A DNA stretch of 64,000 nt from Jiella pacifica (GTDB taxonomy: Bacteria; Pseudomonadota; Alphaproteobacteria; Rhizobiales; Rhizobiaceae), in contig NZ_JAAAMG010000014.1 of NCBI RefSeq assembly GCF_010500815.1, positions 62,001 to 126,000 on the forward strand. The letters run 5' to 3'. Positions 36,655-45,064 of the stretch are shown in pieces. The notes under the pieces were generated by a model. It saw nothing but the letters and a program-made list of their open reading frames with translations. It was not told the DNA's origin and did not search any database. The position numbers were made by a program, and so were the translations under genes. How positions within the stretch are numbered: position 1 is the stretch's first letter; the number at the start of each line of letters is the position of its first letter.

Positions 36655-36803
36655 GCCCTCCCGGCGAAGCGCCGTCGCGAGCCACGTCGACAGAGACGTG
36701 CCGGCGGCGGCGGGGATACTGGGAGCGGGACCGAGGAACTCGAAACGCGAGCCCGCCCGCTCCCGACGTTTCGGCCCCAGACAGCACGGAGAAAGGACCG
36801 CCG

Positions 36804-37658
36804 TCAGTTCCGCGGGCAACCGCGCGCTTCGGCCAACCGGCCGATGGCGATCAGTTCCGGCCGATACTCGAAATGCATCGTGTCGTAGTGATACCACTTG
36901 CCTCCCCAGATGAAGCCGTGGCGCTCGAAGACGTCGACGATGCGCTTGGGAAACTTGTTGCGATAGCGGGGCACGTTGCCGGGCTTGCCGCCGCTCCACA
37001 GCCAATAGTCGGCATATTTCGTGTTGAGGTCGATCGCCGCCCCGAAACTGTGGGCGGAAAGCCGCTTGGTGCCGGCGACGACGCGCCAGTTGAAGGTGCC
37101 GGCGGACGGCACGAGATAAGCTTTCAGGTCGGGCTCGGCGGAAAGCTCCCTCTCCACGGACTTCAGGGCCGCGTCTGCGCCGCCGGCCGTGGCGAAGGGG
37201 AGCTTGGCTCCGAACCAGTCCACGCGGGCGAGATTGGCCTCCGCCGCCTGCCGTGTCGCGCCGTAGATCGCGCGGAAGACGGCGTCGTTGCGGATGCGGC
37301 CGGGATCGAAGTTGCGCTCCGGCGGCTGGCCGTCGTCGCAGGCGCCGATCGGATAGATCTGGGACAGCATGTCTTCGACGTCGGCGGCGGCGAGCTTCTC
37401 CTCGTGATCCTTCTGCCGCCCGTCGTCGACGGCAATGCGGCTGCCATCGGCCAGCACGAGGGCGTCGGGTTCGATCGCCGCCACGGCTCCCGGATAGGCG
37501 CTCTGCAGCGCCGCGAGCCGGTCGAACAAGGGCACCGTAGAGGCCGCGCTTGCGGCAGGAGGCGCAAGAGCCGCCACAATCGCTGCGACCAGGAAGAGGT
37601 CGGCGGCAAACTTCGCCCGCCGAATCCAGTCACGCGAACGTCGCCCCTCAGCAGCCAT
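36804..37658 (-). CDS. M15-family peptidase, VanY/endolysin-like, exported
   Basis: A 284-residue protein with a signal segment (FLVAAIVAALAPPAASAA). Zinc motifs of M15 peptidases are visible: RLSAHSFGAAIDLN (H, D) and YHYDTMHFEYRPEL (H). Such enzymes cleave the peptide side chains of peptidoglycan. The start overlaps the stop of the upstream YARHG gene by 11 bases, so they are likely one operon. Confidence 0.87.
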   Translation of the reverse strand: MAAEGRRSRDWIRRAKFAADLFLVAAIVAALAPPAASAASTVPLFDRLAALQSAYPGAVAAIEPDALVLADGSRIAVDDGRQKDHEEKLAAADVEDMLSQIYPIGACDDGQPPERNFDPGRIRNDAVFRAIYGATRQAAEANLARVDWFGAKLPFATAGGADAALKSVERELSAEPDLKAYLVPSAGTFNWRVVAGTKRLSAHSFGAAIDLNTKYADYWLWSGGKPGNVPRYRNKFPKRIVDVFERHGFIWGGKWYHYDTMHFEYRPELIAIGRLAEARGCPRN

Positions 37659-39060
37659 TCTGCCGCTCCAGGGCCTGGAGCCGGCTCACCTCCGAAGCGT
37701 CGGAGCCGCGCGGGCTGGCACCGGTGCAGCCGGCATTCGAGAAATATCGCTGTGCCTTCGCCGTCTTGAAGCAGTAGCCGGCGAGATCGAACAGAAGGTT
37801 GCGCGCGTACCAGAGCTGCCCGCAGGTGGATGCGGCGAGATCTGCGGGAATCGGATAGCCGCGATAGGTCGGACCGGTATTGGCCGGCGGATTGTAGGCC
37901 GGTGGATTGTAAGCGGGCGGCTGATTGGTGCTCGGTGGCGCGCCGTAGTTCGGCACCACCACGGCCTGGCGGGTATCGTCCTGCCCCTCCGGCTGCGTGT
38001 TTTGCCGCGAAGCGGCCTTCTGCTGCTCCGCCTCGGCCCTGGCGCGCTCTTCCTCCGCGGCCTTCACCCGATCCGCCTCCTGCCGCTTCATGGTGAGGAA
38101 CGCCGAAGCGGTATCTGCCTGGGGACAGGCGCGGTTATCCAGCATGAACCGCTCATAGGCATCGAGCGTGTCGAGTCGCCGCGCGTCGCGATAGGCGGTT
38201 TCGCAGGCCGCGCCCTTCGCGGCCTGATCGCGCAGGGCCATGACGACGTCGCGGCCCGGGCAGTCGATGTTCTCGTCGAGATAGGCCGAATAGGCCGCGA
38301 CCGACCCCTCGGCGCGGGCCCGGGCGAAGTTCCGTTCGCAGCGCTCGCGATCGGCCTTCTGTGCCTCGCTCGCCCGCAGCGCCGTGACGAGGCCGTCGGC
38401 CTCGCCGGCCTGCGGACATTGCGGAAAGAAGTCCCGAAACGCTTCGAGCCGCGCCGGGTCGTTGTCGCGTTTCGCCTTGGCGAAGGCCGCGGCGCAGGCC
38501 GGATCCTCCTTCTCGGTCGGGATCTCGACGGAAAACGACTGGACGCAGTTGAGCCCCGGATCGGCCCCTCCTGCGCCGCGCGCCCAGAGCCGGATTTCGG
38601 CGTCGACGCTGGCGCCATTGTCGCGGAACGGCCGGACGAGGACGGTGATGTCGGCGCTGGAGGCACTCGCCACCAGTTGGTCGATCTCGCGGGACGCGCC
38701 CTCGGAAAAGCCGCTGTAGCTCGTGGCGATCGACTGGAAATTGTCGGCCTTGGTGGTGCGGGCGTTGGTGCGCGTCGAGATCAGTTCGGAAAGGTCCGAG
38801 AGGATCGCCGTCTTCTCGACCGGGCCGAGCAGCGTGTCGTCGGTGCTGACGCCGAGGATGTGGATGTGCTGCGCCCCGCCGTTCGGCACGCATTGCCGGT
38901 TGATCTGCAGCCCCTGCAGATTGGTCAGGATCTGCAGTTCCCAAAGCTCGTATTGCGCGGCGGCCGAGACCGGCCGTGGCAGCACAATCGAGCCGCAGAG
39001 GAAGGCGAAGAGAGCGATCCTGGCGATGAGTTCGGTCAAAGCGAAAACCCGTCGTCTCAT
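37648..39060 (-). CDS. Exported protein with C-terminal YARHG domain
   Basis: About 470 residues with a signal peptide (IALFAFLCGSIVLPRPVSAA). The middle has repeated helical segments (CAAAFAKAKRDNDPARLEAF, CERNFARARAEGSVAAYSAY, CETAYRDARRLDTLDAYERF) of about 45 residues each, with Cys at each start. A Pro/Asn/Tyr-rich spacer (NQPPAYNPPAYNPPAN) precedes a YARHG-like domain (CGQLWYARNLLFDLAGYCF). YARHG domains are extracellular and their role is unknown. M6 (39060) is used as start; a second ATG is five codons upstream. Confidence 0.82.
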   Translation of the reverse strand: MRRRVFALTELIARIALFAFLCGSIVLPRPVSAAAQYELWELQILTNLQGLQINRQCVPNGGAQHIHILGVSTDDTLLGPVEKTAILSDLSELISTRTNARTTKADNFQSIATSYSGFSEGASREIDQLVASASSADITVLVRPFRDNGASVDAEIRLWARGAGGADPGLNCVQSFSVEIPTEKEDPACAAAFAKAKRDNDPARLEAFRDFFPQCPQAGEADGLVTALRASEAQKADRERCERNFARARAEGSVAAYSAYLDENIDCPGRDVVMALRDQAAKGAACETAYRDARRLDTLDAYERFMLDNRACPQADTASAFLTMKRQEADRVKAAEEERARAEAEQQKAASRQNTQPEGQDDTRQAVVVPNYGAPPSTNQPPAYNPPAYNPPANTGPTYRGYPIPADLAASTCGQLWYARNLLFDLAGYCFKTAKAQRYFSNAGCTGASPRGSDASEVSRLQALERQNGC

Positions 39061-39256
39061 GACACTACCGCGCATCGAAGCGCAAAGTTCAAGCGGCGCT
39101 CCGCCTCGTCGGCCCCGGGACGTTTAAGCACGAAGTCGCGGCCGTGTCGACGGAATTGACGTTGCGTCGCCTTGCGGTGCGTGCATGCTCTTTTGCCTCC
39201 GGCTCTGCGGGCGGGACTTGCCGCGACACGCGGCGGATGCTTCTTGGCATGTTGCG

Positions 39257-40897
39257 ATGCAAAATTATCAGACCCTCACCGCCGCATTCACCTGGAACCT
39301 GCCCGCCCGCTACAATATCGCGGCCGCCTGCGCCGACGATTGGGCGCGGGCGGCGCCCCGGCGCGTCTGCCTGATCGAAGATCGCGGCGAAGCCCCGGCG
39401 GTGACGCTCGGCTACGGCGAACTGGCGCTTTCCTCCCGCAGGCTCGCCGCTGCGATGGCGGCGAAGGGCGTTGGTCTCGGCGATCGCGTGGCGATCGTCC
39501 TGCCCCAGAGTTTTCAGACGGCGATCGCCCATCTCGCCGTCTACCGGCTCGGCGCCATCGCCGTGCCGCTGGCGATGCGTTTCGGCCCGGAGGCGCTGGG
39601 CTTCCGGCTGAAGGCGGCGGGCGCGAAGATGGCCGTGCTGCACCGCGACGGGCTCGAGACCTTCGGCGCCGTCCAGGATGAACTGCCGGCCCTTGAAAGC
39701 GTCGTCGTGGTCGAAGGCGAACGCGACCAAGGCGGCGACCAACTCGACTTCGATCGCCTGATCGCCGAGACGAACGGAACCATCGAGGACGCCGCGACGG
39801 GGCCGGACGATCCGGCGCTGATCATCTTCACCTCCGGCACGACCGGACCGCCCAAGGGCGCGCTGCACGGGCACCGGGTCGTCCTCGGCCATCTGCCGGG
39901 CATCCGCTTCCATCACGAGGATTATCCGCAAGCCGGAGACCGGATCTGGACGCCATCCGACTGGGCTTGGGCCGGCGGTCTCCTCAACGTCCTCCTGCCG
40001 TCGCTGCAGCTCGGCGTGCCGGTGGTGTTTTCGTCCGAGCGGTTTCGGGCGGATGAGGCCTACCGGCTGATGGCGCGGCAAGGGGTCCGGAACGCCTTCC
40101 TGCCGGCGACGGCGCTGCGCATGCTGGCCGCTGCGGGCGACGAGCCGGCGGTGAAGGATCTCACCCTTCGCACCATCGCGTCGGCCGGCGAAAGCCTGCC
40201 GGCGGCGACCTACGAATGGGCGCGCCGGTCCCTCGCCATCACGGTCAACGAGTTCTACGGCCAAACCGAATGCAACATGGTGCTCGGCTCCTCGGCAGCT
40301 CACGGCGTCTCGCGCGCCGGGGCGATCGGCAAATCCGTGCCCGGCCACGTCGTCGCGCTTCTCGGCGCGGACGGGCGGGAAGTGCCGAGGGGCACGCCCG
40401 GAACGATCGCGGTCAAGGCGCCCGACCCGGTGATGTTTCTGAATTACTGGCAGGACCCCGAAGCGACCACGGCGAAATTTTCCGGCGACTGGCTGATCAC
40501 CGGCGATCAGGCGGTGATGGACGAGGACGGCTACGTCGCCTTCGTCGGCCGCGACGACGACATCATCACCTCGGCGGGATACCGGATCGGCCCGGGCGAG
40601 GTGGAAAACTGCCTGCTCGCCCACGAGGCGGTGAAACTCGCCGCCGTCGTCGGCAAGCCGGACCCGCTGCGCACCGAGATCGTCAAGGCCTATGTCGTCT
40701 TGAAGGACGGACAGCCCGGCTCCGCCGCCCTTGCCGCGGATATCCAGAGCTTCGTTCGCACCAAGCTGTCGGCCCACGAATACCCGCGCGAGATCGCCTT
40801 CGTCGACGAGATGCCCTTGACGACCAGCGGCAAGATCGTCCGCCGGATTTTTCGCGAGCGCGCCCATGCCGAAGCGGCCGAGGCTGGCGAGAAGTGA
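39257..40897 (+). CDS. Acyl-CoA synthetase / AMP-binding enzyme
   Basis: A 546-residue ANL-superfamily ligase. The phosphate loop FTSGTTGPPKGALH, the adenine motif EFYGQTECNMVLG and SAGYRIGPGEVE are intact, as is the catalytic lysine region TTSGKIVRRIFRE near the end. Activates a carboxylic acid, likely a medium-chain fatty or aromatic acid. Start MQNYQTL at 39257; weak ribosome site. Confidence 0.9.
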   Translation: MQNYQTLTAAFTWNLPARYNIAAACADDWARAAPRRVCLIEDRGEAPAVTLGYGELALSSRRLAAAMAAKGVGLGDRVAIVLPQSFQTAIAHLAVYRLGAIAVPLAMRFGPEALGFRLKAAGAKMAVLHRDGLETFGAVQDELPALESVVVVEGERDQGGDQLDFDRLIAETNGTIEDAATGPDDPALIIFTSGTTGPPKGALHGHRVVLGHLPGIRFHHEDYPQAGDRIWTPSDWAWAGGLLNVLLPSLQLGVPVVFSSERFRADEAYRLMARQGVRNAFLPATALRMLAAAGDEPAVKDLTLRTIASAGESLPAATYEWARRSLAITVNEFYGQTECNMVLGSSAAHGVSRAGAIGKSVPGHVVALLGADGREVPRGTPGTIAVKAPDPVMFLNYWQDPEATTAKFSGDWLITGDQAVMDEDGYVAFVGRDDDIITSAGYRIGPGEVENCLLAHEAVKLAAVVGKPDPLRTEIVKAYVVLKDGQPGSAALAADIQSFVRTKLSAHEYPREIAFVDEMPLTTSGKIVRRIFRERAHAEAAEAGEK

Positions 40898-40929
40898 CGG
40901 CGTCATCGGCCCGGATGGTTAAAAAACAC

Positions 40930-40948
40930 GGTTAACGACCGATTAACC
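40930..40948 (+). promoter_or_regulatory. CtrA-binding box upstream of the porin gene
   Basis: TTAACGACCGATTAAC at 40932-40947 fits the full CtrA consensus TTAA-N7-TTAAC. It is also part of a small GGTTAA/TTAACC inverted repeat. It lies 84 bases before the porin ATG and 34 bases after the synthetase stop, so it should act on the porin. A further TTAA lies at 40919-40922 with nonstandard spacing. Confidence 0.7.
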
Positions 40949-41031
40949 CTTCCCTGCGACAGTCCCGCTCAAGGTGGCGGCGGCAATCTGCGGCGCAAAT
41001 CAAGCCGCCATGGGCAGAGGATCTGAAGTCG

Positions 41032-41832
41032 ATGAAAGTGTGGAATTGGTTCGGCGCACTCGCGTCTGTCGCGATCTGCTCGGCGAGCGGGACGGCGATC
41101 GCCGCCGATCTTTCCCCGATCTACGATATGCCGACCTATGAGAGCGTACCGGAGGTTCAGCCGGTCGAGATCGGCACCGGCTGGTACCTGCGCGGCGACG
41201 TCGGCTACCAGTTCAAGAGCGATCTCGACACCAGCTTCGATGCCAGCATCAACGGCGCGACCGTGGCGAGCGGCACGTATGACGGCCTGGAACTGCCGGC
41301 GAGCGCTTCCTTCAGCGCCGGCATCGGCTACAAGTTCAACGAGTTCCTTCGTGCCGACGCGACCTTCGGCTACTGGAGCCGGGACGTCGACGGGGCTGGC
41401 CTCACCTCCGGCGCTCTTTCCGTCGACACCGAGGCGACGGCCTACGAACTGATGGCCAACGCCTATGTCGATCTCGGCACCTATGCCGGCTTCACGCCCT
41501 ATCTCGGCGCCGGCGCGGGCGGCGTACAAGTGTCTTACGATCTGAAATGCAACTATGCCGGCATCGATTGCAGCTCGACCTACGACAGTTTGGGCATCGA
41601 GGAAGGCTCCGACTGGCGCTTCGCCTATTCGTTGATGGCCGGCGTTTCCTATGACGTTTCGCAGAATCTGAAGTTCGACCTCGGCTATCGATTCACCGAT
41701 GTCGACGGTGGCGAAATGCTGTCGATCTCGGGGGTCGACACCTCGACTGGCAACACCTTCAACGCGACCAGCCGGGACGACGGTTTCCAGCGCCATACCA
41801 TCCAGGCGGGTATTCGCTATTCGCTCTGGTAG
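41032..41832 (+). CDS. Omp25/RopB-like outer membrane beta-barrel protein
   Basis: A 266-residue porin-like protein with signal peptide (GALASVAICSASGTAIAA), periplasmic start ADLSPIYDMP, alternating amphipathic strands (GWYLRGDVGYQFK, FSAGIGYKFNEFLRADATFG) and a C-terminal aromatic residue (YSLW) for BamA insertion. Two Cys (CNYAGIDC) sit in a loop. Related Omp25/Omp31/RopB proteins are major outer-membrane proteins of rhizobia. A CtrA box upstream suggests cell-cycle control. Shine-Dalgarno AGAGGA lies 10 bases before the ATG. Confidence 0.88.
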   Translation: MKVWNWFGALASVAICSASGTAIAADLSPIYDMPTYESVPEVQPVEIGTGWYLRGDVGYQFKSDLDTSFDASINGATVASGTYDGLELPASASFSAGIGYKFNEFLRADATFGYWSRDVDGAGLTSGALSVDTEATAYELMANAYVDLGTYAGFTPYLGAGAGGVQVSYDLKCNYAGIDCSSTYDSLGIEEGSDWRFAYSLMAGVSYDVSQNLKFDLGYRFTDVDGGEMLSISGVDTSTGNTFNATSRDDGFQRHTIQAGIRYSLW

Positions 41833-41904
41833 GCCCGGCGGTATCGTTTCGGGCTGAGAGACCGGCCGATTTCTTCCACTGCGGCCGCTCCTCGAGAGCA
41901 ATGT

Positions 41905-41928
41905 CGGTCGGCCGCCTGCGGCTGACCG
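41905..41928 (+). terminator. Hairpin downstream of the porin gene
   Basis: CGGTCGGCC (41905-41913) pairs with GGCTGACCG (41920-41928) with one wobble. No U-run follows, so termination is uncertain. The rest of 41833-42105 shows no gene. Confidence 0.3.
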
Positions 41929-42105
41929 TCGCGGTAATCCTCTTTGATTCAGGCGGTTGCCTTCGGGTAACAACGAGTCGTGGCGCCCCGGCTCCCAAGC
42001 GTTCGTCGGGGGAGCACGATCATTTCTGACTCTTTTGAACGATCGGCTAAAGGCGGCTTTAAGTTGTAATCAGGCATTATCAGTTGCGGAGGACGTCGCG
42101 ACGCC

Positions 42106-43368
42106 ATGCAACTGGATCAAGTCGATCGCCTGATATTCGAACGCGGCTATCGCTTCGCCTTCCCGGAGGACGTCGAGGCGGCATACAACGCTTACCGCAT
42201 GCGCTTCAGGCGCCGTTTGTCGACCGCCATGCTGGGGCCGACGCTCGTCTGCTACAATGTCTTCCTCGTCGTCGATTACCAGCTGTTGCCGGAGACATTC
42301 TGGCTGAGCGTGATGCTTCACTTCCTCGTCGTCTCGCCGATCATCGTCCTGTCGTCGATCCGCATTCAGACCGACTGCGATCTCCTCACGCAGGACGTCT
42401 GCACGGCGCTGGGCCCCCTGGCGATGATCGGACAGGTGATGGCGATCTACGCGATGAGCACCAGTGAGTCCGCGCAGCACTATCAATATCTGGCGATCTT
42501 CGTGCTCATCTACATGAATCTGTTGTTCCGGATGGAATACCGGCATGCCATCGTCGCGAGCGCATGTGCCGTGACGGTGTATGTCGGAACGCTGCTCGTC
42601 GCCGGAGCACCGCTGCCGGTCCTGGTGATCGGCGTGATGGCGTCCGGTGCGGCCTGCTATCTCTCGCTGTCGGGAAACCGCCAGATGCAGCGGGATGCGC
42701 GCCATGGCTTCCTGCGCCGCATGCAGGACAAGCTCCGCATCGAAGAAGCAAAGACCGAGGCATCGCGGGATGCGCTGACCGGGCTGTTCAACCGCCGCCG
42801 CCTGGAAGCGGTGTTCGCGGAGCTGGCGACGGTGTCGCCGGAGCTGCCCGTCGCCGTGCTGATGATCGACGTCGATCACTTCAAGCAGTTCAACGATCAG
42901 AACGGCCATCTCGCGGGGGACCTGTGCCTGCGGGCGATCGCCGATCTTTTGGTCGGCGTGGCCCGGAAGGATCGCGATCTCGTTGTTCGCTTCGGTGGCG
43001 AGGAGTTTCTGGTTCTCCTGCCAGCCACCTTGGCCGACGATGCCTTGCGAATTGCCGAACGCATCCGTTCCGAGATCGAGGCTCTCGGCATCCGTCATGC
43101 GGATGGCAAGACGGGCGTCACCGTCAGCATCGGCGCGATGGTCGACGACATGAGCGCCGGCTCGCCCAAGACGCTCATCGCAGGCGCAGACGCGGCGCTC
43201 TACGCCGCCAAGCAGGCCGGCCGCAACCGGGTCTGGCCGCCGCCGCTGCCCTATCCCGCCGAAGACCTATCCGAAAGCCTTGAAGGCGACGAGAGTAAAG
43301 GTGTCGGACACGCCCTCGAGCACCTGCAGCCGCTCCGTGACGAAGTGGCCGATGTCGCGGTCGTCTGA
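42106..43368 (+). CDS. Membrane diguanylate cyclase (GGDEF)
   Basis: A 420-residue protein with about five membrane helices (residues 40-190) and a C-terminal GGDEF domain: GLFNRRRLEAVF, DVDHFKQFND, RFGGEEFLVLLP. Catalytic motif is intact (GGEEF). The inhibitory site is KDRD in place of RxxD, so feedback may be weak. The tail after NRVW is about 45 residues and is encoded opposite the 3' end of the Lrp-like gene. Makes c-di-GMP; no EAL domain is present. Confidence 0.92.
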   Translation: MQLDQVDRLIFERGYRFAFPEDVEAAYNAYRMRFRRRLSTAMLGPTLVCYNVFLVVDYQLLPETFWLSVMLHFLVVSPIIVLSSIRIQTDCDLLTQDVCTALGPLAMIGQVMAIYAMSTSESAQHYQYLAIFVLIYMNLLFRMEYRHAIVASACAVTVYVGTLLVAGAPLPVLVIGVMASGAACYLSLSGNRQMQRDARHGFLRRMQDKLRIEEAKTEASRDALTGLFNRRRLEAVFAELATVSPELPVAVLMIDVDHFKQFNDQNGHLAGDLCLRAIADLLVGVARKDRDLVVRFGGEEFLVLLPATLADDALRIAERIRSEIEALGIRHADGKTGVTVSIGAMVDDMSAGSPKTLIAGADAALYAAKQAGRNRVWPPPLPYPAEDLSESLEGDESKGVGHALEHLQPLRDEVADVAVV

Positions 43369-43509
43369 CAGATAGAACTTCGCGATGAGATCGTAGTGCC
43401 CGGAGGTCGAATACACCTCCGAAATCTCCTCGACTTCCAGCGCCAGAGAATCCGCCACCTTATAGGCCATGCCCGGCCGGCATTTGAACTGTACGAAGAT
43501 CGTCTGCAT
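43267..43509 (-). CDS. Stand-alone Lrp/AsnC ligand-binding (RAM) domain protein
   Basis: An 80-residue protein made only of the RAM domain of Lrp/AsnC regulators: MQTIFVQFKCRPGMAYKVAD, SGHYDLIAKFYLSDDRDIGHF, VLEGVSDTFTLVAF. No DNA-binding helix-turn-helix is present. Such short proteins are common in Hyphomicrobiales; they probably bind amino acids. Its 3' end overlaps the convergent diguanylate cyclase gene by 102 bases. Confidence 0.88.
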   Translation of the reverse strand: MQTIFVQFKCRPGMAYKVADSLALEVEEISEVYSTSGHYDLIAKFYLSDDRDIGHFVTERLQVLEGVSDTFTLVAFKAFG

Positions 43510-43621
43510 CGTCTTTTCCCGCCGTCGCCATGCGCGATTGCCTTGTCTGAATCGCCTTGATCGTCACGGCTTATAGGCCGAGCGTCAAGGCCGCGAAAGC
43601 GCCCGGGCGGCGCCCCTGTCG

Positions 43622-44263
43622 TCAGACCAGCGCCGCGACACGGCGTTTCAGCTCCGGCAGGAGTTCGTCCGCAAACCACGGGTGACGTCGCAGCCAGGCG
43701 TTGTTGCGCCAGGAGGGATGCGGCAGCGGCAGGACGGGCGCGAAGCGGCCGCCGTCATCCAGGACCGCCCGCCAGTCCAGGACCGTCTCGGTCAAGGAGC
43801 GCTTCGGGCCGGCCTTCACGTGAAAGCGCTGGGCATATAGGCCGATCGCCAGAACCAGTTCGACCTGCGGCATCGCCGCCATCACCCGTGCATGCCAGGT
43901 GGCGCGGCATTCCCGTCGGGGCGGCAGGTCGCCGCCCTTGCCGTCATAGCCGGGAAAGCAGAATCCCATCGGCACGATGGCGATGCGGGAGGGATCGTAG
44001 AAGACCTCCGGGCCGATCCCCATCCAGTCCCTGAGGCGGATGCCGGAGGGGTCGTTGAAGGGCTTCGTCGTCTTGTCGGCAAGATTGCCCGGCGCCTGCC
44101 CGGCGACGACGATCCGCGCCGCGGGCGAAAGCGCCAGGACGGGATTGGGCTCGATCGGCAGCGGCCGACCGATCGGCTGGTCACGGCAGATCCGGCATGT
44201 CCGGATCGTCCGGTAGAGCGCCTGCGGATCTTCCGCGTCGCCGACCTCGTTCGCGACGTGCAT
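43622..44263 (-). CDS. Uracil-DNA glycosylase family protein
   Basis: A 213-residue protein of the UDG superfamily: cysteines in TCRICRDQP, the motif IVVAGQAPGNLADKT and the active-site segment PLPHPSWRNNAWLRR. The first fits a family 4/5-like or short YgiQ-adjacent UDG; the Cys pair hints at an iron-sulfur cluster but only two Cys are close (CRIC). Uracil excision is inferred. It ends the minus-strand pair with the GST gene, nine bases apart. Confidence 0.83.
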   Translation of the reverse strand: MHVANEVGDAEDPQALYRTIRTCRICRDQPIGRPLPIEPNPVLALSPAARIVVAGQAPGNLADKTTKPFNDPSGIRLRDWMGIGPEVFYDPSRIAIVPMGFCFPGYDGKGGDLPPRRECRATWHARVMAAMPQVELVLAIGLYAQRFHVKAGPKRSLTETVLDWRAVLDDGGRFAPVLPLPHPSWRNNAWLRRHPWFADELLPELKRRVAALV

Positions 44264-44272
44264 GACGAACGC

Positions 44273-44890
44273 TCAGGCCTTGGCACTCGGACGGGCGGAG
44301 ACCTCCTCGTACCAGCGCGCCACGTTCGAAAGTCCGTCCGGCATGGCGATCTTCGCCGGCTTCATGAAATCGATCGCGACGAGGCCGGTGATGTCGGCAA
44401 CGGAAAAGCCGTCGCCCGCGGCGAAGCGGTTGCCCGCGAGATGAGCGTCGAACAGCTGCAGGAACTCCGCCGCCTTGTCGCGGTTCGCCTCGCCCCAGGC
44501 GGGGATCTGCGGTACCTCCCACTCGGCCATGGCCGGGTGGGTGTGACGGAAGGCCGCAGCCACGGACGCGTAGAGCCCCAGTTCGAGCCGGCGGTTCCAC
44601 ATCTCAATGGTGGCGATCTCGAGGGGCGTCACTCCGAACAGCGGCGGCTCGGGGTGAAGCGCCTCGACATAGCGGCAGATGGCGATCGATTCGGTGATGA
44701 CGGTGCCATCGTCCAGTTCGAGCACCGGCAGGCGCTTGAAGGGATTGCGGCTGGCGATCTCGTCCGAGCGGTGCTCGAGCTTGGTCATGTCGACCGGCAC
44801 GAGCGCGATCTCGACCTTCTTCTCGGCCATGAAGATCCGAGTCCGCCGCGGGTTGGGCGCGCGGCCGCCGTCGAACAGGCGCATCGGCAT
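44273..44890 (-). CDS. Glutathione S-transferase family protein
   Basis: A 205-residue GST. N-terminal thioredoxin fold (MRLFDGGRAPNPRRTRIF), the glutathione-binding cis-Pro and Glu-Ser motif (LPVLELDDGTVITESIAICRY) and C-terminal helical domain (FSVADITGLVAIDF with the N-capping motif). ATG at 44890 has GGGAG four bases upstream; the ATG at 44884 is also possible. Confidence 0.9.
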   Translation of the reverse strand: MPMRLFDGGRAPNPRRTRIFMAEKKVEIALVPVDMTKLEHRSDEIASRNPFKRLPVLELDDGTVITESIAICRYVEALHPEPPLFGVTPLEIATIEMWNRRLELGLYASVAAAFRHTHPAMAEWEVPQIPAWGEANRDKAAEFLQLFDAHLAGNRFAAGDGFSVADITGLVAIDFMKPAKIAMPDGLSNVARWYEEVSARPSAKA

Positions 44891-45064
44891 TTTCTCCCGT
44901 CGTTCCGTTGGCGGAAAGCCTCCGCCTCCGGTTGGTTCCCGTCGTTCTGACGGCAATGACTGGCCCGCCACGAATTTCCGGTTCCTTAAGGCATTTTTTT
45001 AAGGTTGAGGAAACAGAATGGTGGTCCGACCGAAACGCGATCAAAGGCCTTCTGCCGTCAGTTC

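Noticed and set aside
44984-45004. CCTTAA and TTAAGG inverted repeat as a CtrA site
   Set aside because: The two TTAA cores are spaced by nine bases, not seven, so it does not meet the consensus.
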